Assembly (NCBI GenBank): GCA_003452185.1
Contig: DMJJ01000140.1
Span: forward strand, 1-9,587
Length of the DNA: 9,587 nt
From: Verrucomicrobiales bacterium
GTDB taxonomy: Bacteria; Verrucomicrobiota; Verrucomicrobiia; Limisphaerales; UBA11320
Reading direction: 5' to 3'
The position numbers were made by a program, and so were the translations under genes. This document shows positions 7,431 through 9,587 of the stretch, in pieces (the stretch's first letter is position 1; the number at the start of each line of letters is the position of its first letter). The notes beneath the pieces are model-generated. The model was not told the origin of the DNA and searched no databases. It worked only from the letters and a program-made list of their open reading frames with translations.

Positions 7431-8267
7431 TCAGCGACGCACCCAGCGATGGGTGGGGCGGTCGACCCGGAACTCAACCCGTCGGGTGGGGCTCTTCTCG
7501 GTGTAGATCGAGTAGGAAAACGGCTGCTGGTACAGGTGGCCGGCAAGGATCCGGCGCAGCCGAAAATGGGCAACCACCAGCGGTCTCCCGACCCGGGCCC
7601 AGGAGGGTGCCAGCTTCAAGAGCTCGGCTTTCTCACGATCCCCCACCGCGTTGAGGTTCATGTTCTCCCCCGTGTCCGTGAAGACCGACGTGTACTCGTT
7701 CAGGATCCCCATCCGGACCCCGGCCCGGGCGAGGCTCACCCCCCACCAGGCATCCCCCCCGTTGCGCCAGTGCGTGTCAAAATAGAGCCCCCGCTTCTCC
7801 AGCAGCGAACGGCGGAAGAAGGTGGCGCAGGTGAGGAATGAAAGGTTGTTGCTGACGAGGGAATGGCCGACCTGCGGGGTGAGGGCCTTGCGGTAGCAGA
7901 CGAACTCCCCGGCGGTGTCGATCACGATGGCGTGGGCGAACACCACCTCCACCTCGGGGTGGGCGTCGAAATAGGCCTCCACTTTCCGGAGAGCTCCCGG
8001 GAGGTACTGCTCGTCGCAGTTGATGTACGCCAGGATCTCGCCCCGCCCCCGGCGCAACCCCCGGTTCACGGCATCGTACATGCCGCCATCCTTCTCGATG
8101 AAGGCCTGGACGCGGGGGTCCGTGGGGAGCCACTCCTGGGTGCCATCATCGGAGCAGGAGTCCTGGACAATGTGCTCGAAGGAGGCCTCCTGGTCGGCCA
8201 CCGACGGGATGCAGAGTTTAAGCCACCGGGAGGAGCGAAAGCTCGGCGTGATGATCGAGAATTTCAT
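7431..8267 (-). CDS. Family 2 glycosyltransferase (GT-A fold)
   Basis: The protein has 278 residues from ATG 8267. A TTG at 8285 in the same frame is possible, but the ATG directly precedes the first GT2 strand (MKFSIITPSF), so I prefer it. A GGGGA lies 11 bases upstream. The nucleotide-binding N-half shows SIITPSFRSS (4-13), QDSCSDDGTQEWL (35-47, in place of the common DGGSTDGT), EKDGGMYDAVNRGL (58-71) and AYINCDEQYLPGAL (80-93). The metal-binding DxD position reads Cys-Asp-Glu. An acceptor-side WRNGGDAWW (168-175) follows. No membrane helix is seen, so it acts in the cytoplasm or at the inner face, transferring a sugar from a nucleotide-sugar donor. It converges on the polymerase-like gene with a 19-base gap, which supports a glycan-assembly role. 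Donor and acceptor are unknown. Confidence 0.93.
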   Translation of the reverse strand: MKFSIITPSFRSSRWLKLCIPSVADQEASFEHIVQDSCSDDGTQEWLPTDPRVQAFIEKDGGMYDAVNRGLRRGRGEILAYINCDEQYLPGALRKVEAYFDAHPEVEVVFAHAIVIDTAGEFVCYRKALTPQVGHSLVSNNLSFLTCATFFRRSLLEKRGLYFDTHWRNGGDAWWGVSLARAGVRMGILNEYTSVFTDTGENMNLNAVGDREKAELLKLAPSWARVGRPLVVAHFRLRRILAGHLYQQPFSYSIYTEKSPTRRVEFRVDRPTHRWVRR

Positions 8268-8330
8268 TGGGTGCGGCGTCCCCAACAGGAGCCCGTCCGA
8301 CCCGGAACCTCCCCCGGCCGAACCCCGTTT

Positions 8331-8356
8331 CCCCGCTGAGACGCGCTCAGTCGGGG
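8331..8356 (-). other. Bulged stem-loop between lipoprotein and glycosyltransferase genes
   Basis: CCCCGCTGAG (8331-8340) pairs with CTCAGtCGGGG (8346-8356) across a five-base loop. This gives ten base pairs with one unpaired base. It lies 50-75 bases downstream of the lipoprotein stop and about 64 bases upstream of the glycosyltransferase ATG. Neither strand has a following T-run, so it is not a classical intrinsic terminator. It may instead attenuate readthrough, stabilise an mRNA end, or be incidental. Confidence 0.45.
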
Positions 8357-8405
8357 GGACGGTAATCCTCCCGGCATTCGGGGCGCCAGTGGAAAACCGC
8401 CCCGT

Positions 8406-9542
8406 TCAGGGAGGGGTCGGGGTGGAGGACACGGGCCTGGGAGCCGCTGGCGGAGCGTGGACCGATTCCCCCTGGTCGGCGATCTTGAGCTTGATCCTCT
8501 GGTTGAGCGGCACCACGAGGCGGACCGTGGGCGGGGCGTTCGTGGAGGTATCCCCGGCCGCCTTGCGCTGGCGCTGCTGCGTCACGGTCACCATCGTCAG
8601 GTCAGTGACCATCTGGACCGGGAGGTTCTGCTCGGGATCGAACCAGACCTGGCCCGCAAGGGTTCCCTTCTCAAGGTCGGCCGAGGCCGAGGCGATCACG
8701 CGACCCAGCTTGCCGGGGAGACGGGCCGCCGGGGTAAGGCCACCCGCCAGGTCGAACCGGGCGCAACGCCGCCCCTGAGCCTCCTGCCAGCCTTTGAAGG
8801 TGCAGGTCCCCTTGAACTGAACTCCCCCCACAGTACCGGCATTGAACTGGCGTTCAAGCGGCCAGGTGTCGCCCACTTTCATCTCCCGGCCGGGAAGCCA
8901 CCCGAGCTCGAGAAAGGGTTGAAAGTAATACGGGTTGAAAAGCCGCCGGACCAGGGTAAGGCCGGCGATCCGCGGCTCGTTTGCCAGCGAGCGGCCGGCG
9001 GGGCCGTTGGTGTCCACCTGCGCCGACAACACCTGCCCCTCCGCGCCAACCGTGTACCGCCACCGGGCGCCGACCAGCTTGTCGAGGGCCTCCGTCGTGC
9101 GCTGATCATCCTCAAGAAGCCCGACTCGGCTCCGGCTGTCGTAGTGCACCAGGGGAAGATCCCCCCGGATCAGCTCGAAGAAGAGGCCGCTCAGCTCCAG
9201 GTTCAGGTTCAAGGCCGCCGGGGCCTGATCCTTGGCCGCGGCCGGGACCGCCGCCGCGTTGAAGTCGAGGCGGAACCGAAGCTCCTGGTCAAAGTCCTCG
9301 TCGGTGTTGCGGTTGCGGACCTGGGTCGATTGCTCCAGCTGGAGGGTGATCTGGTAATCGTGCGACGGCTTCCAGTCGGCCTTCAGCATCACGCCCGGAT
9401 CCCCCGGCTTGCCGGTGATCCGGGGCTCCGCCAGCGCGGGGGCCCCTCCGGCTGCGGATCGACGCGAGCAACCGCTCCCAAGCGCAAGCAAGACGAGCGC
9501 GCAGCACAGGACCGGGATGGACTGGAGTGGACGAAGTTTCAT
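8406..9542 (-). CDS. Predicted lipoprotein of unknown function
   Basis: The protein has 378 residues from ATG 9542. This start gives a proper lipoprotein signal: MKLRPLQ, a hydrophobic stretch, then the lipobox LGSGC with Cys25 as the lipidation site. The frame opens 13 codons further upstream, but that would push the signal away from the N-terminus. No strong Shine-Dalgarno sequence is visible. The mature part is soluble and looks beta-rich, with alternating strands such as DYQITLQLEQSTQVRNR and LRFRLDF. It also has a VGDTWPLERQF segment and a PEQNLPVQMVTDLTMVTVTQQ strand pair near the end. The last 20 residues are Pro/Ser/Thr-rich. The pattern faintly recalls DUF6263-type lipoproteins, but I cannot confirm that. 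Lys30-31 positions of other known enzymes or catalytic motifs are not apparent, so no activity is proposed. It probably sits in the outer or inner membrane facing the periplasm. Confidence 0.85.
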   Translation of the reverse strand: MKLRPLQSIPVLCCALVLLALGSGCSRRSAAGGAPALAEPRITGKPGDPGVMLKADWKPSHDYQITLQLEQSTQVRNRNTDEDFDQELRFRLDFNAAAVPAAAKDQAPAALNLNLELSGLFFELIRGDLPLVHYDSRSRVGLLEDDQRTTEALDKLVGARWRYTVGAEGQVLSAQVDTNGPAGRSLANEPRIAGLTLVRRLFNPYYFQPFLELGWLPGREMKVGDTWPLERQFNAGTVGGVQFKGTCTFKGWQEAQGRRCARFDLAGGLTPAARLPGKLGRVIASASADLEKGTLAGQVWFDPEQNLPVQMVTDLTMVTVTQQRQRKAAGDTSTNAPPTVRLVVPLNQRIKLKIADQGESVHAPPAAPRPVSSTPTPP

Positions 9543-9587
9543 CGGTCGGACGCCACCCGCCCCGCCCCCCCTCAACTGCAACCACCA

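Noticed and set aside
5642..7573. A 643-codon minus-strand open frame.
   Set aside because: It is antisense to the polymerase-like gene. The translation is highly charged, Glu/Gln/Arg/Pro-rich and repetitive without domains, while the plus strand encodes clear membrane helices.

Overview
This is a GC-rich (roughly two-thirds G+C by eye) bacterial window. It holds six genes that I consider real and no RNA gene, mobile element or CRISPR array that I can see. The best clue to the organism is the giant secreted protein at the left edge. It combines a lamin-tail domain, a LamG-like jelly-roll and a CotH kinase-like domain, an arrangement typical of Verrucomicrobiota and Planctomycetota. The membrane polymerase and the 'INCDEQYLPG'-type glycosyltransferase fit the same groups. 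My best guess is a verrucomicrobial genome, inferred from protein architecture only.

Layout. Positions 1-3374 (minus) encode the N-terminal 1124 residues of the secreted CotH-type protein, which runs off the left edge. Positions 3625-4407 and 4404-5456 (minus) encode a membrane-anchored SGNH/GDSL hydrolase and a membrane-anchored alpha/beta-hydrolase. The hydrolase stop overlaps the SGNH start (ATGA), so they form a translationally coupled pair with the alpha/beta-hydrolase first. A 323-base divergent intergenic region separates this pair from a plus-strand polytopic membrane protein (5780-7411) resembling O-antigen polymerases/ligases. That gene converges, with a 19-base gap, on a minus-strand family 2 glycosyltransferase (7431-8267). 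The glycosyltransferase lies 138 bases downstream of a minus-strand lipoprotein of unknown function (8406-9542), with a strong bulged stem-loop between them.

How the genes may work together. A glycosyltransferase, a Wzy/WaaL-like membrane protein and two periplasm-facing esterase-type enzymes suggest the edge of a surface-polysaccharide locus: sugar transfer, polymerisation or ligation, and acyl-group editing. This is inferred from family membership and adjacency. The secreted CotH protein and the lipoprotein have no demonstrated link to that pathway.

The high G+C content leaves long open frames antisense to the real genes (for example plus 6-2336 and minus 5642-7573). I treat these as shadows. 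I see no clear new system. The most unusual sequence-level feature is a near-identical in-frame 33-base repeat (positions 1-33 and 322-354) inside the CotH domain at the window edge.
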